Positions 1 to 9,774 of a DNA stretch of 64,000 bases are shown piece after piece. The notes below the pieces were generated by a model, which saw nothing but the letters and a program-made list of their open reading frames with translations, searched no databases and was not told the DNA's origin. Location: positions 1-64,000 of the forward strand of contig NZ_LVZK01000002.1 in NCBI RefSeq assembly GCF_001652275.1, read 5' to 3'. The number at the start of each line of letters is the position of its first letter. Position 1 is the stretch's first letter. The DNA is from Peptidiphaga gingivicola (GTDB taxonomy: Bacteria; Actinomycetota; Actinomycetes; Actinomycetales; Actinomycetaceae). The position numbers and the translations under genes are program-made.

Positions 1-86
1 CCCCACCACACACCCCACACAACCCACGCTCTTGCGGACAAAGACGCCCACCCCACACACAACCCCACAGACAAGCCCGAAGGACC

Positions 87-128
87 ACCGGACCACGCAA
101 CCTTGAGGGACTACCGGACCACGCAACC
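87..128. repeat. Short direct repeat in an A/C-rich, gene-free stretch
   Basis: A 16-bp sequence (accggaccacgcaacc) occurs exactly at 87-102 and again at 113-128. The surrounding first 204 bases are rich in C and A on this strand and show no convincing reading frame. They lie downstream of the stop codon of the minus-strand gene that ends at 205. No hairpin followed by a T-run was seen. Confidence 0.6.
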
Positions 129-204
129 CCGCCGACCACCACAACAGAAACCACCGCAAACCAGACCGGCGACCCCCCGCCAGATGCCCCCGCCACCGAC
201 GTCA

Positions 205-1770
205 TCATGGAGCTTGAAAATCCTCCCCAACACGCCCACCGCCCCACCGCACGTTTTCGCGGATAAAGGCGTCCACCTCAGGCGGCGGCACCCGATTCCA
301 ATTACCAAAACCGTCCTCAGGAAATTCCTTCGATTCTCGGAAAGCAAGCTCATAGACTTCTTTCATCGCTTGGGCAACGACGGAATCCTCTGCGCCCGCG
401 AAAAGCTCCTGCCGTACGGCGCCGTCGACTGCGACACATTGAAGGGCAGGGGCGGCCCTGCAACCTTTCAACGCCGACGAAGCCGGATACGCCGCTTTAG
501 GATCACCGGTCTCAGCGGCGACGATAAGACAGTGCAGGATGTCGAACTGAGCGAGGGAATTCAGAAGAACATCGTCATCCTTTAGATCGGCATGATTGTC
601 GGGCAGGAGACTTTCAGGCACGTCAGGCCGCATTGGCGCATGCTCAACCATCAGACGGCGTGCCGCCGGGAGCATATAAGCCCCTTGCTTTTCTGATGAG
701 AGGAGCCCGGCGCGGATAGCTCGCACCTGTCCGTCTCGAATCCAGACCACAGGCTTCGCAGGCTTGAGATTGTTCCTCGGGAACTTAATCACCAAGCAAG
801 AGAGAATGCTCCATGCTTTGAGGCGAACTGCCGCACTTCCGATAACGTAGAGGCGGTTGACAATCTCAAGAAGAATCTTCGCATTGCATTCTCCCGCACA
901 CTCTCCCGCTTGTTCGTAAACATCAAAGAGTGCGTCAATCGCCCTGCACGCCACCTCGCGCTTCTCACGATACAAGGCGAGGACCGCCACCATTGTCAAC
1001 TTGTCAAGAATCGAATCCGCATCCTCTTCCGCTCCGTTGCTCACAGTCCTGACGAATAGCGAAACGTCTTGGTCACGTCCCCTCTCGAGATGACTATTGA
1101 CGGCATCTTCGAAAGCGGAATCGGAAAGGCCGATCGACAAAGGCATGAGTGCCTCCTCCTTGTTTTCCCTGCTCGAGCGAAGAACGGCGGTGAGCTCGAA
1201 CAGGAAAGAATCGAGATGCTCTGTCGCCTGTCGGCGAATCATCTCGTCATGCCTTTTAAGAAGGGTGGGCCAATGCGCATGTCGCAAAGGAACGTTCTGG
1301 GCGCCCTCGCGGACAAGCAGCTGACCGACGTCGAACACCTTTTTTTGCCGTTTGTCTCCCTTCGGCGTGTACTCTCCTTGTTTGCTGAATGGGACAGGAA
1401 ACCCGTCGCCATGTGGGGCAATGTACAAAAGCACAACCGCTCCCTGGTCGAGTTCGTGAATCTGAGACACAATGCGGATCTGCCCTTCAATATAGGGGCG
1501 CACAATGTCCTGCAAACATGCCCCGTCCCAGTCGTCCCGATTGACGTCGCCCATCCCAACAGGCGTCCCGTCGTCTTTCACGCCGATGAGCAGGTAGCCT
1601 CCCCTGGGAAGATTCGACAACGCGACGACGTCCTTGACGAAATTGAGACGATCGGGCTTCTGCCTGTCTTTCAAATCAAGCGTCGACTTGAATTCAAGTT
1701 CGGTCTGCTCGCCCTGCCTCATCAACTCAACAAGCTTTTCTCTGTCCACCCTTCCGTCGACGACAATCAC
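205..1770 (-). CDS. Schlafen/AlbA_2 domain ATP-binding-type protein
   Basis: About 521 residues. The N-terminal ~130 residues match the Schlafen AlbA_2 fold: an early acidic motif TELEFKST, then ALSNLPRGGYLLIGVKDDG, then a region ending near GFPVPFSKQGEYT. The rest is a helical C-terminal region I do not recognise. AlbA_2 proteins are often annotated as putative transcriptional regulators or helicases, and some act in defence; the substrate here is unknown. I chose the GTG start at 1770 because AAGGAG lies seven bases upstream (1778-1783). A longer frame reaches 1995 but has no such signal and its extra residues do not look protein-like. The gene stands alone, and its base composition is visibly less GC-rich than the housekeeping genes further on, which suggests transfer. 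Confidence 0.8.
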   Translation of the reverse strand: MIVVDGRVDREKLVELMRQGEQTELEFKSTLDLKDRQKPDRLNFVKDVVALSNLPRGGYLLIGVKDDGTPVGMGDVNRDDWDGACLQDIVRPYIEGQIRIVSQIHELDQGAVVLLYIAPHGDGFPVPFSKQGEYTPKGDKRQKKVFDVGQLLVREGAQNVPLRHAHWPTLLKRHDEMIRRQATEHLDSFLFELTAVLRSSRENKEEALMPLSIGLSDSAFEDAVNSHLERGRDQDVSLFVRTVSNGAEEDADSILDKLTMVAVLALYREKREVACRAIDALFDVYEQAGECAGECNAKILLEIVNRLYVIGSAAVRLKAWSILSCLVIKFPRNNLKPAKPVVWIRDGQVRAIRAGLLSSEKQGAYMLPAARRLMVEHAPMRPDVPESLLPDNHADLKDDDVLLNSLAQFDILHCLIVAAETGDPKAAYPASSALKGCRAAPALQCVAVDGAVRQELFAGAEDSVVAQAMKEVYELAFRESKEFPEDGFGNWNRVPPPEVDAFIRENVRWGGGRVGEDFQAP

Positions 1771-1777
1771 GGCTTTT

Positions 1778-1783
1778 CTCCTT
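1778..1783 (-). promoter_or_regulatory. Shine-Dalgarno fixing the AlbA_2 gene start
   Basis: AAGGAG on the minus strand, seven bases before GTG at 1770. This is one of the clearest ribosome binding sites in the window and settles the start. An AT-rich patch around 1805-1825 (minus strand reads TTTATATTC) is the likely promoter area. Confidence 0.7.
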
Positions 1784-1826
1784 AATTTATGCACCAGACG
1801 GCACCCAATCAATGAATATAAACATT

Positions 1827-2241
1827 CTGCCGCCAAACAAACGAAACTGTTTTCCACCCAGGAGCTGACGCCTTGCGGAAGTTCGACACGGTTTGGATGT
1901 AGACGGTTTCCGCGCCCACACCAGAATCTCAGAGACGTCGGGGCGTTCGCGACGGCGAAGGCAACGGTCTCCGCGCACACGCAAGAAACTCTCACATCGC
2001 GGGCCTCCGCCGTTTTGACAGGAAGCGGATGCTCTCAATCGCACGGGGACCCAATCGTGGGCCACTGCGCAGGCCTCCCCGAGGACGGAATGACACCTCG
2101 GGAATCCGATGGCCTTGCGCTTCTCCTTAAACAGCCGCAAAACCGTTTCGCCATCATCCCTCAAAATTTCATGTCAAACACGCAATCGCTTCATTGCCGT
2201 CATCAAGTGACTGTCGCAACGCCTTCCTCACCGCTCAAACA
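1827..2241. other. Intergenic stretch without a recognisable gene
   Basis: About 415 bases between the AlbA_2 gene and the end of the MerR-HEAT gene. Several frames are open, including one of 125 codons on the minus strand, but none has a ribosome binding site, a recognisable motif or a convincing composition. I see no RNA gene or strong repeat here. Confidence 0.5.
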
Positions 2242-3173
2242 TCACAGCGGATCCGCCATACCAGGCCCGACACAACTCGCCAGCGCCTCTGCAAGACGCT
2301 GCCGCGCCGCCGAATCGGCCGCCACATCCTTCATCTTGCCCGCTACGGAGGCTTCGACCGACCTCGCGCACACCGGAATGCGAGACAAGCTCTCCAGCGC
2401 TTCGGCCGCCTCCACATCGCTGACGCCGTAGGCCACCATATCGACGAGAACGGGAATGGCAGCCGCCTCGCCCAGCCGCCCCAACGCCAGAGCCGCATGC
2501 TTGCGCGCAGTCTCATCCGAATCGCCAAGAGCCCCGACAAGGACGACGTCGGCGCCGGGCGCCTCCGGCATAGCGGCGATCGCCAGTATGGCGCGACGCC
2601 GGATGTCGACGTCGTCGGATTGGGCGCCCGTGCGCAGCCCAGCGACGACGTCGCCGTCCGAGCGAGCAAGCGCCCATTGCAAGGCTCCGGCGACGTTTGG
2701 ATCAGATTCGGACAGGACCGCTCTAACCAGCAGATCCACTGGGGGCGCCACATCCGCCGGCCAGGACAGCACGGCCTGCTGCCTGCGGGAGGCGCTGGTC
2801 GAGCCCAGACCCCGAACGAGTTTGACGATGCGCACGGCTTCCTGCCAATCAGCGGGCCTGGATGCTGCAATCGTCCGGAGCCGGTCGAGCAGTTCGCGTT
2901 CCCGATCCAGGCGTTCCTCCGTCTGACGAACGAGGTCGCCGACCAGGGGGCCGGCGCGCGACCGGGGTCCTCCAGAATGCGTCCAATCTGCTTGAGCGTG
3001 AGCCCCAGAGAACGGAGGGTCTTCACCTGAAGAATCGTCCGCACGTCGTCGTCCGAATAGTCCCGATAGCCGCCGATGGTGCGGCCCGTCGGCCGCACCA
3101 GGCCCATGGCGTCGTAGTGTCGAAGCATCCGAACGCTGACGCCGGTATAGCGGGCCACATCGCCGATCAGCAA
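2242..3173 (-). pseudogene. MerR-type regulator fused to HEAT repeats, one-base frameshift
   Basis: Read in two frames this is one protein of about 310 residues. The first frame, from ATG at 3173, gives a textbook MerR winged helix: MLIGDVARYTGVSVRMLRHY, then GLVRPTGRTIGGYRDYSDDDVRTILQVKTLRSLGLTLKQIGRIL. Near 2935-2965 the similarity moves to another frame, which continues with the MerR dimerisation helix (DLVRQTEERLDRERELLDRLRTI) and then HEAT-like repeats (AILAIAAM, HAALALGRLGEAAAIPVLVDMV) to the stop at 2242. Restoring one base in or near the five-C run at 2946-2950 joins the frames. The start overlaps the last bases of the upstream HEAT gene (stop at 3167). As written the gene is broken; a sequencing error cannot be excluded. 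Confidence 0.7.
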
Positions 3174-4053
3174 TCCGCGCCCTCCTGAAGCCGTCTCGCC
3201 TCAGCGGCGGCGCCTTCCGCATTCTCCGCCGTGCCCTGCGGCCTCTTCGCCTCGGCTTCGGCCGCCGGCGCGGCGTCGGGCCACACGCCGCCGGCATCCA
3301 AGGCAATGGCGCGTTTGGCCTCTTCAATCGCCGCGTCGAAGCCCGGCTCTGGATCCAGGCGAAGCGACTCCGTGGCGCGGGCGTGGGCCGCCTTCGCGGG
3401 ATTCGAGCTTTCAGCGGCCTTGCCCAGAGCGGGCTCAACGGCGTCGCCGAGGCCGATCAGCGCCCGGCTCAGACTCAGCTGGACGTCGCGGTCCCCGCGG
3501 CCAAGCTGGCCCGCCAGTTCCCCGCCGAACGTCTTCTTCTCGCTCTCCGGCACGAGGGCGACGGCGCAGCGCCACGCCGTCCGGGCAAGTTCGTCGTCGG
3601 AATCGCGCAGCATGTCGCGGGTGATCCAACCCCAGGCGCTCTTGTCGCCGATCTTCGAAAGGGTATGCAACGCCTGGCTGCGAGCTTGTCGGCATTGGGA
3701 GCCCAGTTCTCTGCGGAGCCGGGGTAAAACGGCCTCCAACGGCAGGCGGGTCAGCGCCCAGGACAGCATGTCTCGCACAAAGAAATCCGGTTCGACCGCG
3801 CAACGCTCGACGAGCGTCTCCAGCCGCTCGGGTCGGCGCGCGAGCCCGCCGCCAAGGCTGCTTTCAGCCGAGTCGAAGAGTTCGACGCGCTCAAAGCTTC
3901 CGCGAGATGGGTTTCTCGTTGGGATGCCGTTCGCGACGGCGGAAGAGACGAGGATGCCGACGACGCCGGAGGCTGTTGAAGAGACTCGGACTGCGGAGAC
4001 GACTCGGACTGCACAGACGACTCGGACTGTGGGGATGCATTGGTCGTATTCAT
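3167..4053 (-). pseudogene. HEAT-repeat protein, one-base frameshift
   Basis: First gene of the pair with the MerR-HEAT gene. The start at 4053 (MNTTNASPQSE) has a GAGGAGG ribosome binding site just upstream. A Ser/Gln-rich N-terminus leads into a HEAT region (HLAEALSASNSSTRLKAALAAGSRAD). The frame then changes near 3827-3836, and the family's characteristic core follows in the other frame: LVERCAVEPDFFVRDMLSWA, then ALHTLSKIGDKSAW. Adding one base in the cccg run would give about 295 residues. HEAT proteins of this kind often accompany MerR-HEAT regulators; their molecular role is not known to me. Broken in this sequence, by a deletion separate from the one in its partner. Confidence 0.7.
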
Positions 4054-4079
4054 AAAGTACCTCCTCGTCCCAAGGAAAG

Positions 4080-4103
4080 ACCCTGTCACAGTGTCAGGGT
4101 CAA
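4080..4103 (-). promoter_or_regulatory. MerR-type operator/promoter of the HEAT/MerR-HEAT operon
   Basis: On the minus strand a -35-like TTGACC (4098-4103) runs into an inverted repeat, ACCCTGACAC then tgtgacagggt (4080-4100). It lies 27 bases upstream of the HEAT gene start. A -35 box overlapping a palindrome in the spacer is the hallmark of MerR-controlled promoters, which have elongated 19-20-bp spacers. The -10 element is poor (tttcct-like). Inference: the MerR-HEAT protein autoregulates here. Confidence 0.6.
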
Positions 4104-4347
4104 GCTTGGGCAAGGCTCCAAACGACGCAAGCGGTCAGACTCGGCGGGAGATTCGACGGGCGGACGTCGCCCGGCGCCAAGGCCCGTTCCGTCGACGTCT
4201 GGACCTCGGACACGTCACAGACGAGACTTGTTCCGGGGCCAAGGCCCGTCGTCAAAGGCCCGCACGGGATCCGACGGATTGACGCGCCGAGCCGCGACAA
4301 CCGAACGCCAAACGACGCGTCAAAATGCCAACCGGGCGCCAGGCCGT

Positions 4348-4459
4348 CAAGCAGCGCACCAACAAGCAGCGCACCAAGACGACGCGACGACCGAACGTGA
4401 AACCATCAACCGAACGCCAGGCTGCCCAACCAGCGCACAAGACGACGACCGAACGTGAA
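4348..4459. repeat. Degenerate tandem repeats between the HEAT gene promoter and putP
   Basis: caagcagcgcaccaa is duplicated exactly head to tail at 4348-4362 and 4363-4377, and gacgaccgaacgtgaa recurs at 4386-4401 and 4444-4459. The whole 4114-4479 stretch has no credible gene; it is built of repeated pieces rich in CGAC, CCAAC and GACGA. Confidence 0.6.
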
Positions 4460-4479
4460 GCCGCCAACCGGGCAGCGCG

Positions 4480-5982
4480 TCAGGCCTCTTTCACGGCGGC
4501 CTCCATGCGGGAGAATTCGGCGTCGACCTCTGGGTCCTCGGTGTACGTCAGGCGGCTCACGATGACCGCGACGAGAAGATTGAGAAGGAAGCCGGGGACG
4601 ATCTCATACATCTTCGCCTTGAGGAAGTCCACATTGGCCCATACGAAAACGGTGACGGCGCCCGTGACCAGCCCGGCGAGTGCGCCCGTAGGCGTCAGCT
4701 TCCTCCAGTAGAGGCAGAGGATGACGATCGGGCCGAAGGCCGCGCCGAAGCCGGCCCAGGCGAACTCGACGAGTTGGAGGATGGCCGAGTTTCGGTCGAG
4801 AGCCATGAGGGCGGCCACGATTGCGACGCCGAGGACGCTGAGCCTGCTGAGAATCAGGAGATTCCTGGCTGAGACCTTGCGGCCCATCAACGAGTAGAGG
4901 TCCTCCACCAACGCCGAGGCGCAGACGATCATCTGGCTGGACATCGTCGACATGATCGCAGCGAGCACCGCCGCGAGGACGAGCCCCGCAACAAAGGGGT
5001 GGAAGAAGATTCGGCTCATGACGAGGAACACCTCCTCGGATTCCCCTTTTCCGAGCTTTATCTCAGGATCGCCTGCGAAGTAGCCGATTCCGATGAGGGC
5101 CGTGAAGATCGCGCCCGAGGCGCTCAGGGCCATCCAAAAGAGGCTGATTCTGCGAGCGGTCTTCGCCTCGCCGGGGCTGCGCAGCGCCATGAATCGGACG
5201 ATGATGTGGGGCTGTCCGAAGTAGCCCAGCCCCCAGGCCGACGTCGAAATTGCCGTGACGATCCACAAAATGCCGTTGTTGGAGAAACCCGAAAAGAGGT
5301 TGAAGGCCTCGGGCTTGACGTCGGTGATCCGGCTCGTTGCCTCGGACCATCCGCCGAGTTCGAAGATCGTGACGATCGGAACCGCTATGAGCGCGGCGAG
5401 CATGAGGAGGCCCTGGGCCACGTCGGTCAGAGTGGCGCCTAAGAAACCGCCGAAAAGGGTGTATACGAGGGTGACGACGGCGACGACGGCCATTCCGACG
5501 AAGTAGTTCCAGCCGAAGGAGCTGACGAAGAACTTGCCCGCGGCGACCATTCCCGACGAGACGTAGAAGGTGAAGAAGACGAGAATGACCAGAGCCGCCA
5601 GGATGCGCAGCTGCCGCGAGTTCCGCTTGAGTCGCTTGGCGAAGAAGCTCGGAATCGTGATCGCATTGTCCGCGACCTCCGAATACGCCCGCAGGCGCGG
5701 TGCGATGAAGCGCCAGTTGAACCAAGCCCCGACCGTGAGTCCGATCGCTATCCACGCCTTGATGAGCCCCGCGGCGTAGATCGCCCCGGGCAATCCCATG
5801 AGCAGCCAGCCGGACATGTCCGCGGCGTTGGCCGACAAAGCGGCGATGCCCGGAGACAGCTGACGCTCGGCGAGCATATAGCCGTCCACATTCGCGGTGC
5901 GACGGTATGCGTAGTAGCCGATGCCGAGCATGACGGCGAAGTAGAGCAAGATCGCGAGCAACTGATAGGTGTCGGCGGACAT
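4480..5982 (-). CDS. putP: Sodium/proline symporter
   Basis: 500 residues, normal length for the PutP branch of the sodium:solute symporter family. About 13 hydrophobic segments are visible, starting LLAILLYFAVMLGIGYYAY. The conserved N-terminal block GYMLAERQLSPGIAALSANAA followed by DMSGWLLMGLPG, and the later block WGLGYFGQPHIIVRF, are PutP signatures. It would import L-proline with Na+ across the cytoplasmic membrane. The ATG at 5982 has a purine-rich AAGGGG upstream. It is monocistronic: gatB ends 400 bases upstream and the HEAT operon promoter lies downstream. Confidence 0.93.
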   Translation of the reverse strand: MSADTYQLLAILLYFAVMLGIGYYAYRRTANVDGYMLAERQLSPGIAALSANAADMSGWLLMGLPGAIYAAGLIKAWIAIGLTVGAWFNWRFIAPRLRAYSEVADNAITIPSFFAKRLKRNSRQLRILAALVILVFFTFYVSSGMVAAGKFFVSSFGWNYFVGMAVVAVVTLVYTLFGGFLGATLTDVAQGLLMLAALIAVPIVTIFELGGWSEATSRITDVKPEAFNLFSGFSNNGILWIVTAISTSAWGLGYFGQPHIIVRFMALRSPGEAKTARRISLFWMALSASGAIFTALIGIGYFAGDPEIKLGKGESEEVFLVMSRIFFHPFVAGLVLAAVLAAIMSTMSSQMIVCASALVEDLYSLMGRKVSARNLLILSRLSVLGVAIVAALMALDRNSAILQLVEFAWAGFGAAFGPIVILCLYWRKLTPTGALAGLVTGAVTVFVWANVDFLKAKMYEIVPGFLLNLLVAVIVSRLTYTEDPEVDAEFSRMEAAVKEA

Positions 5983-6211
5983 CGCAGCCCCTTCCCTTAT
6001 GTGGCCGAATGGGGACTAGACTACTGGAATTCTTTGGCTTTGTCCCATATTTGTCATAATTTGGTAAAGAATAATCCTCGAAATGACCTCAAAGACTTTC
6101 AATCAGAATATAAACCCCGAACCCAAAAGCCAAACGGCAAAACCGAGGTCAAGCCTCCCAAATGAGGATCGCCGGAACGAGGACAGGCGCGGGAATGCAG
6201 GGGTTCGACGC

Positions 6212-6256
6212 GGCCGTCTTCGGCGCATGCGATGGCGGCAGGCGCCGAAGACGGCC
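6212..6256 (-). terminator. Strong hairpin downstream of gatB
   Basis: Perfect 15-bp inverted repeat, ggccgtcttcggcgc (6212-6226) and gcgccgaagacggcc (6242-6256), with a 15-base loop. There is no U-run, so it is either a terminator of the type common in actinobacteria or an mRNA-stabilising 3' structure for gatCAB. The gene-free stretch 5983-6383 otherwise holds only the GC-rich hairpins listed next and the putP promoter area. Confidence 0.55.
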
Positions 6257-6340
6257 TTTAGAATCCCAACAGGACTGACGAGACGGCCGAGGCAATCGCC
6301 TCCGGCGCGCGACGGCGCAGCGGACCTCCATTCGGAACAT

Positions 6341-6374
6341 CCCGGCCTGGCCGGGCAGACCCGGCCGAGCCGGG
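6341..6374 (-). terminator. Paired GC hairpins right after gatB stop
   Basis: Two short, very stable stems lie within 45 bases of the gatB stop codon: cccggcc/ggccggg (6341-6355) and cccggc/gccggg (6360-6374, loop cga). Probably part of the gatCAB transcription end together with the 15-bp hairpin further downstream. Confidence 0.4.
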
Positions 6375-6383
6375 CCGATCGCG

Positions 6384-7877
6384 CTACTGGCAGCGTTCCA
6401 TGACGATCTCGCGCACCCTCGCGGCATTGGCCTTGCCGCCGGTCGCCTTCATCACCGCGCCGACTATGGCCCCGGCGGCCTGGACCTTTCCGCCGCGGAT
6501 CTTCTCCGCCACGTCGGGGTTTGCGGCGAGGGCCTCGTCGACCGCGGCGACGAGGGCGCCGTCGTCGCTCACAACCTCCAGCCCGCGAGCCGAAACGACC
6601 TCGGACGGCGTCCCTTCGCCCGCGAGCACGCCCTCGAGCACCTGACGGGCGAGTTTGTCGGTCAGCTTGCCGTCGCGAACCAGGCCGTCGAGCTCGGCTA
6701 TGTCCGAGGGGGCGACCGGCGCATCCCGCAGCTCAACGTCGGCTTCCTTGGCGTGCCGGGCGATGTCGCCCATCCACCACTTACGCGCGCCGGAGGGACT
6801 CGCGCCCGCGGCCACGGTGGCCTCGACGAGATCGACGGCGTCGGCGTTGACGAGATCGCGCAGCTCCTCGTCAGTAAGCTCCCACTCGACCTTCACGCGG
6901 CGGCGCTTGGCGGCGGGAAGCTCAGGCATGCCCGCCCTGAGCTCCTCGACCCATGCGAGGTCCGGGGCCACGGGAACGAGGTCGGGCTCGGGAAAGTACC
7001 GGTAGTCCTCGGCGTCGGACTTCACGCGGCCCGCCGACGTCGTCCCGTCGCCCTCGTGGTAGTGGCGGGTCTCCTGGACCACGGTCCCGCCGGCTGCGAG
7101 GATGGCGGCCTGTCGGCAAATCTCGTACCGGACGGCGTTCTCGATGCCTCTGAAGGAGTTGACGTTCTTCGTCTCAGTGCGGGTGCCGAAGGGAGCATCG
7201 GGCCCTTCGCGCAGCGACACGTTGACGTCGGCGCGGACGTTGCCTCGTTCCATTCTGGCCTCGGAGACCCCCAGGGCGCGGAAGACGTCGCGCAGGGAGC
7301 GAACGTAGGAAGCGGCGATCTGCGGGGCCTTCGCTCCCACGCCGGTGGCCGGGTGCGAGACGATCTCGACGAGGGGCACGCCCGCGCGGTTGTAATCCAC
7401 GAGAGAGTAGTCCGCCCCCTGGATCCTTCCCTCGGCGCCGCCCACGTGGGTGTTCTTTCCGGCGTCCTCCTCCATGTGCGCGCGCTCGATCGGGAAACGA
7501 TAGGACGAGCCGTCGGACAGGTCGATGTCGAGGTGGCCCTCGTAGGCGATCGGCTCGTCCGACTGGGAGGTCTGGAAGGCCTTCGTCAGATCGGGATAGA
7601 AGTAGTTCTTGCGCGCGAATCGGCACGAGGATGCGATTGAGCAGTTGAGCGCCAGTCCGATCTTGATCGCGTACTCCACGGCCTTCGCGTTGACGACGGG
7701 AAGCGAGCCGGGAAGCCCCAGCGAAACCGGAGTCACATAGGTGTTGGCGTCCCCGCCGAAGGCATTGGGGGCGCCGTCGAACATCTTCGTTTCGGTGCCG
7801 AGCTCGACGTGGACCTCAAGCCCGATGACGGGGTCGAAGCGGGCGACCGCCTCGTCGAAATCCATGAGTTCTTCCAT
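6384..7877 (-). CDS. gatB: Asp-tRNA(Asn)/Glu-tRNA(Gln) amidotransferase subunit B
   Basis: About 497 residues. GatB recognises the mischarged tRNA and phosphorylates its Glu or Asp side chain before amidation. Signatures: [20 protein letters not shown] near the N-terminus, [25 protein letters not shown], and the C-terminal YqeY-like tail domain ending [15 protein letters not shown]. The start at 7877 is chosen because its A is the last base of the gatA stop (tgATG) and GGGAGG lies just upstream; the in-frame ATG fifteen bases earlier lies inside gatA. Third gene of gatC-gatA-gatB, translationally coupled. Confidence 0.95.
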   Translation of the reverse strand: MEELMDFDEAVARFDPVIGLEVHVELGTETKMFDGAPNAFGGDANTYVTPVSLGLPGSLPVVNAKAVEYAIKIGLALNCSIASSCRFARKNYFYPDLTKAFQTSQSDEPIAYEGHLDIDLSDGSSYRFPIERAHMEEDAGKNTHVGGAEGRIQGADYSLVDYNRAGVPLVEIVSHPATGVGAKAPQIAASYVRSLRDVFRALGVSEARMERGNVRADVNVSLREGPDAPFGTRTETKNVNSFRGIENAVRYEICRQAAILAAGGTVVQETRHYHEGDGTTSAGRVKSDAEDYRYFPEPDLVPVAPDLAWVEELRAGMPELPAAKRRRVKVEWELTDEELRDLVNADAVDLVEATVAAGASPSGARKWWMGDIARHAKEADVELRDAPVAPSDIAELDGLVRDGKLTDKLARQVLEGVLAGEGTPSEVVSARGLEVVSDDGALVAAVDEALAANPDVAEKIRGGKVQAAGAIVGAVMKATGGKANAARVREIVMERCQ

Positions 7878-9385
7878 CACTTTTCCTCCCATCCGGCCGC
7901 CGGGCAGCTTTCAGCCAGCGGTTTTCCAAGCCCCGCCTCGACGGCGCCTGCGACCCGGTACATTTGAGCGTCAGCATGGGCGGGCGCAAGAATCTGAAGC
8001 CCGACCGGAAGGCCGTCGGCGAGCCCGCTGGGTATGGAAATCCCTGGTATTCCGGCCAAATTCGCGGGAATCGTCGTAATGTCGAGGACGTACATCGCCA
8101 GGGGATCTTCCAGTTTGGAGCCCAATTCCCATGCGGTCACGGGCGACGTCGGCGAAACGAGCACGTCCGCTTCGCCGAAGGCGGCGTCGAAATCGCGTTG
8201 TACGAGCGTGCGCACTTTTTGGGCGCTGCCGTAATAAGCATCGTAGTAACCCGAGGACAGAACGTGCGTCCCCAAGACGATCCGGCGTTTGACCTCCGGG
8301 CCGAACCCCGCGCCTCGCGTTGCGGCCATGACCGTTTCCGCGGTGACCGGCCCCTCCTCCGGCTCGACGCGGATTCCGTAGCGCATGCCGTCGAATCGCG
8401 CCAGATTCGAGGAGACCTCCGCGGGCATAATCAGGTAGTAGGCCCCCAGCGCGTACTCGAGCGAGGGGCAAGAAACCTCGACCACCTGCGCGCCCAGGTC
8501 TTCGATCGTCTTGAGCGCCTCCTGGAAGGATGCGACGACGCCTTCCTGGCAACCCTCGCCGCCCAGCTGCTTGACCACGCCCACGCGCACGCCTTCCAGC
8601 GGCTTCGCCGAAGAGGCCGCCTCGGCGGCGATTTCCTCGAAAGGCGGAACGGGCGCATTGAGCGACGTCGAATCGCGCGGGTCGTGCCCCCCGACGATCT
8701 CTTGGAGAGCGGCGGCGTCCGCGACATTTCTGGCGAAGGGCCCGATCTGGTCGAGTGAGGAGGCCATGGCGACGAGGCCATAGCGCGAGACGCCCCCGTA
8801 GGTCGGCTTCGCTCCGACGGTCCCAGTGACAGCGGCGGGCTGGCGAATGGAGCCGCCGGTGTCCGAGCCGAGCGCCCACGGAACCATAAAGGCCGAGACC
8901 GCCGCAGCGGACCCTCCCGAGGATCCCCCCGGAATGCGGTCGAGGTCCCAGGGGTTGTGCGTCTCGCCGTAGGCGGAGCGCTCCGTGGAGGACCCCATCG
9001 CGAATTCGTCCATATTGGTTTTGCCGACGATCGGCAGGCCGACCTCGTGGAGCCTTTCGACCACCGTCGCGTCATAGGGGGGAAGCCAGCCTTCCAGTAT
9101 CTTCGACGCGCAGGTCGTGGGCTTGCCGCGGGTGACCATGTTGTCCTTGACCGCAATCGGCACTCCGGCGAAGCGGTGGAGGCTCTCGCCCGCGGCGCGT
9201 CTGGCGTCGACGTCGCGGGCGGCGGCCAGCGCGCCTTCGTCGTCGACCGAAAGGAAGGCGCGCACCCGCTCATCGACGGCGTGGATCCGGTCGAGGCAGG
9301 CCTGCGTCAGCTCGACGGAGGTCGTCTCGCCCGCCTGGAGCTTGCGAGCCATCTCCGCGGCGGAGAGCTTGAGGAGATCCTTCAT
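7877..9385 (-). CDS. gatA: Asp-tRNA(Asn)/Glu-tRNA(Gln) amidotransferase subunit A
   Basis: About 502 residues, an amidase-signature enzyme that releases ammonia from glutamine for the GatB transfer reaction. The Lys-cisSer-Ser triad is visible: K80 in PIAVKDNM, S155 in [11 protein letters not shown], and S179 in [12 protein letters not shown]. Length and spacing are normal for GatA. The ATG at 9385 overlaps the gatC stop (tgATG) with GGGGGAGGAG upstream, so translation is coupled; a GTG one codon earlier is less likely. With GatC and GatB it forms a cytosolic heterotrimer that makes Gln-tRNA or Asn-tRNA indirectly. Confidence 0.96.
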   Translation of the reverse strand: MKDLLKLSAAEMARKLQAGETTSVELTQACLDRIHAVDERVRAFLSVDDEGALAAARDVDARRAAGESLHRFAGVPIAVKDNMVTRGKPTTCASKILEGWLPPYDATVVERLHEVGLPIVGKTNMDEFAMGSSTERSAYGETHNPWDLDRIPGGSSGGSAAAVSAFMVPWALGSDTGGSIRQPAAVTGTVGAKPTYGGVSRYGLVAMASSLDQIGPFARNVADAAALQEIVGGHDPRDSTSLNAPVPPFEEIAAEAASSAKPLEGVRVGVVKQLGGEGCQEGVVASFQEALKTIEDLGAQVVEVSCPSLEYALGAYYLIMPAEVSSNLARFDGMRYGIRVEPEEGPVTAETVMAATRGAGFGPEVKRRIVLGTHVLSSGYYDAYYGSAQKVRTLVQRDFDAAFGEADVLVSPTSPVTAWELGSKLEDPLAMYVLDITTIPANLAGIPGISIPSGLADGLPVGLQILAPAHADAQMYRVAGAVEAGLGKPLAESCPAAGWEEK

Positions 9386-9681
9386 CACTCCTCCCCCAAG
9401 ATCTGCGGGACGAGGAACTTTCCGTCCTCGGACGCGGGGGCGGCGGCCAAAACCTCGTCGCGATCGAGAGTCGGAACGACGACGTCGGCGCGCATGACGT
9501 TGGTCAGCGCGATGGGATGGCTCGTCGCCGGAACGTCGGGGGTGGCGACCTCGGAGACCTTGGCTACGGCGGAGGCGATCACGTCGAGTTCCCCGGCCAT
9601 TCGCTCGATTTCCCCTTCGGTGAGGCGAATGCGAGCGAGGCCGGCCAGACGTGCAACCTCGTCAACTGAGAAAGACGACAT
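9385..9681 (-). CDS. gatC: Asp-tRNA(Asn)/Glu-tRNA(Gln) amidotransferase subunit C
   Basis: About 98 residues. GatC is the small belt subunit that stabilises GatA on GatB. It shows the usual [20 protein letters not shown] helix at the N-terminus and the LRxD-like [20 protein letters not shown] region. I start it at ATG 9681; a TTG at 9705 is possible but has no signal. A -10-like TAATAT ends seven bases before this ATG with no Shine-Dalgarno, so the operon mRNA is probably leaderless. Promoter-proximal gene of gatCAB, divergent from the PLD gene. Confidence 0.92.
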   Translation of the reverse strand: MSSFSVDEVARLAGLARIRLTEGEIERMAGELDVIASAVAKVSEVATPDVPATSHPIALTNVMRADVVVPTLDRDEVLAAAPASEDGKFLVPQILGEE

Positions 9682-9688
9682 GCGTTCA

Positions 9689-9694
9689 ATATTA
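9689..9694 (-). promoter_or_regulatory. -10 box of a leaderless gatCAB promoter
   Basis: TAATAT on the minus strand, followed by seven bases (tgaacgc) and the gatC ATG. No ribosome binding site is present, so transcription probably starts at or next to the initiation codon. Confidence 0.55.
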
Positions 9695-9774
9695 CGCGGT
9701 TGCAAGCGAACTCGCCGGGGTGCGTCCGGGGTAGTTTTTCACGGAGCGGCCGATGCAAAAACGACGTCTCTCTC

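Noticed and set aside
210-210. Zero-interest placeholder in the findings list (coordinates 210/54)
   Set aside because: It carries no observation and should be ignored.
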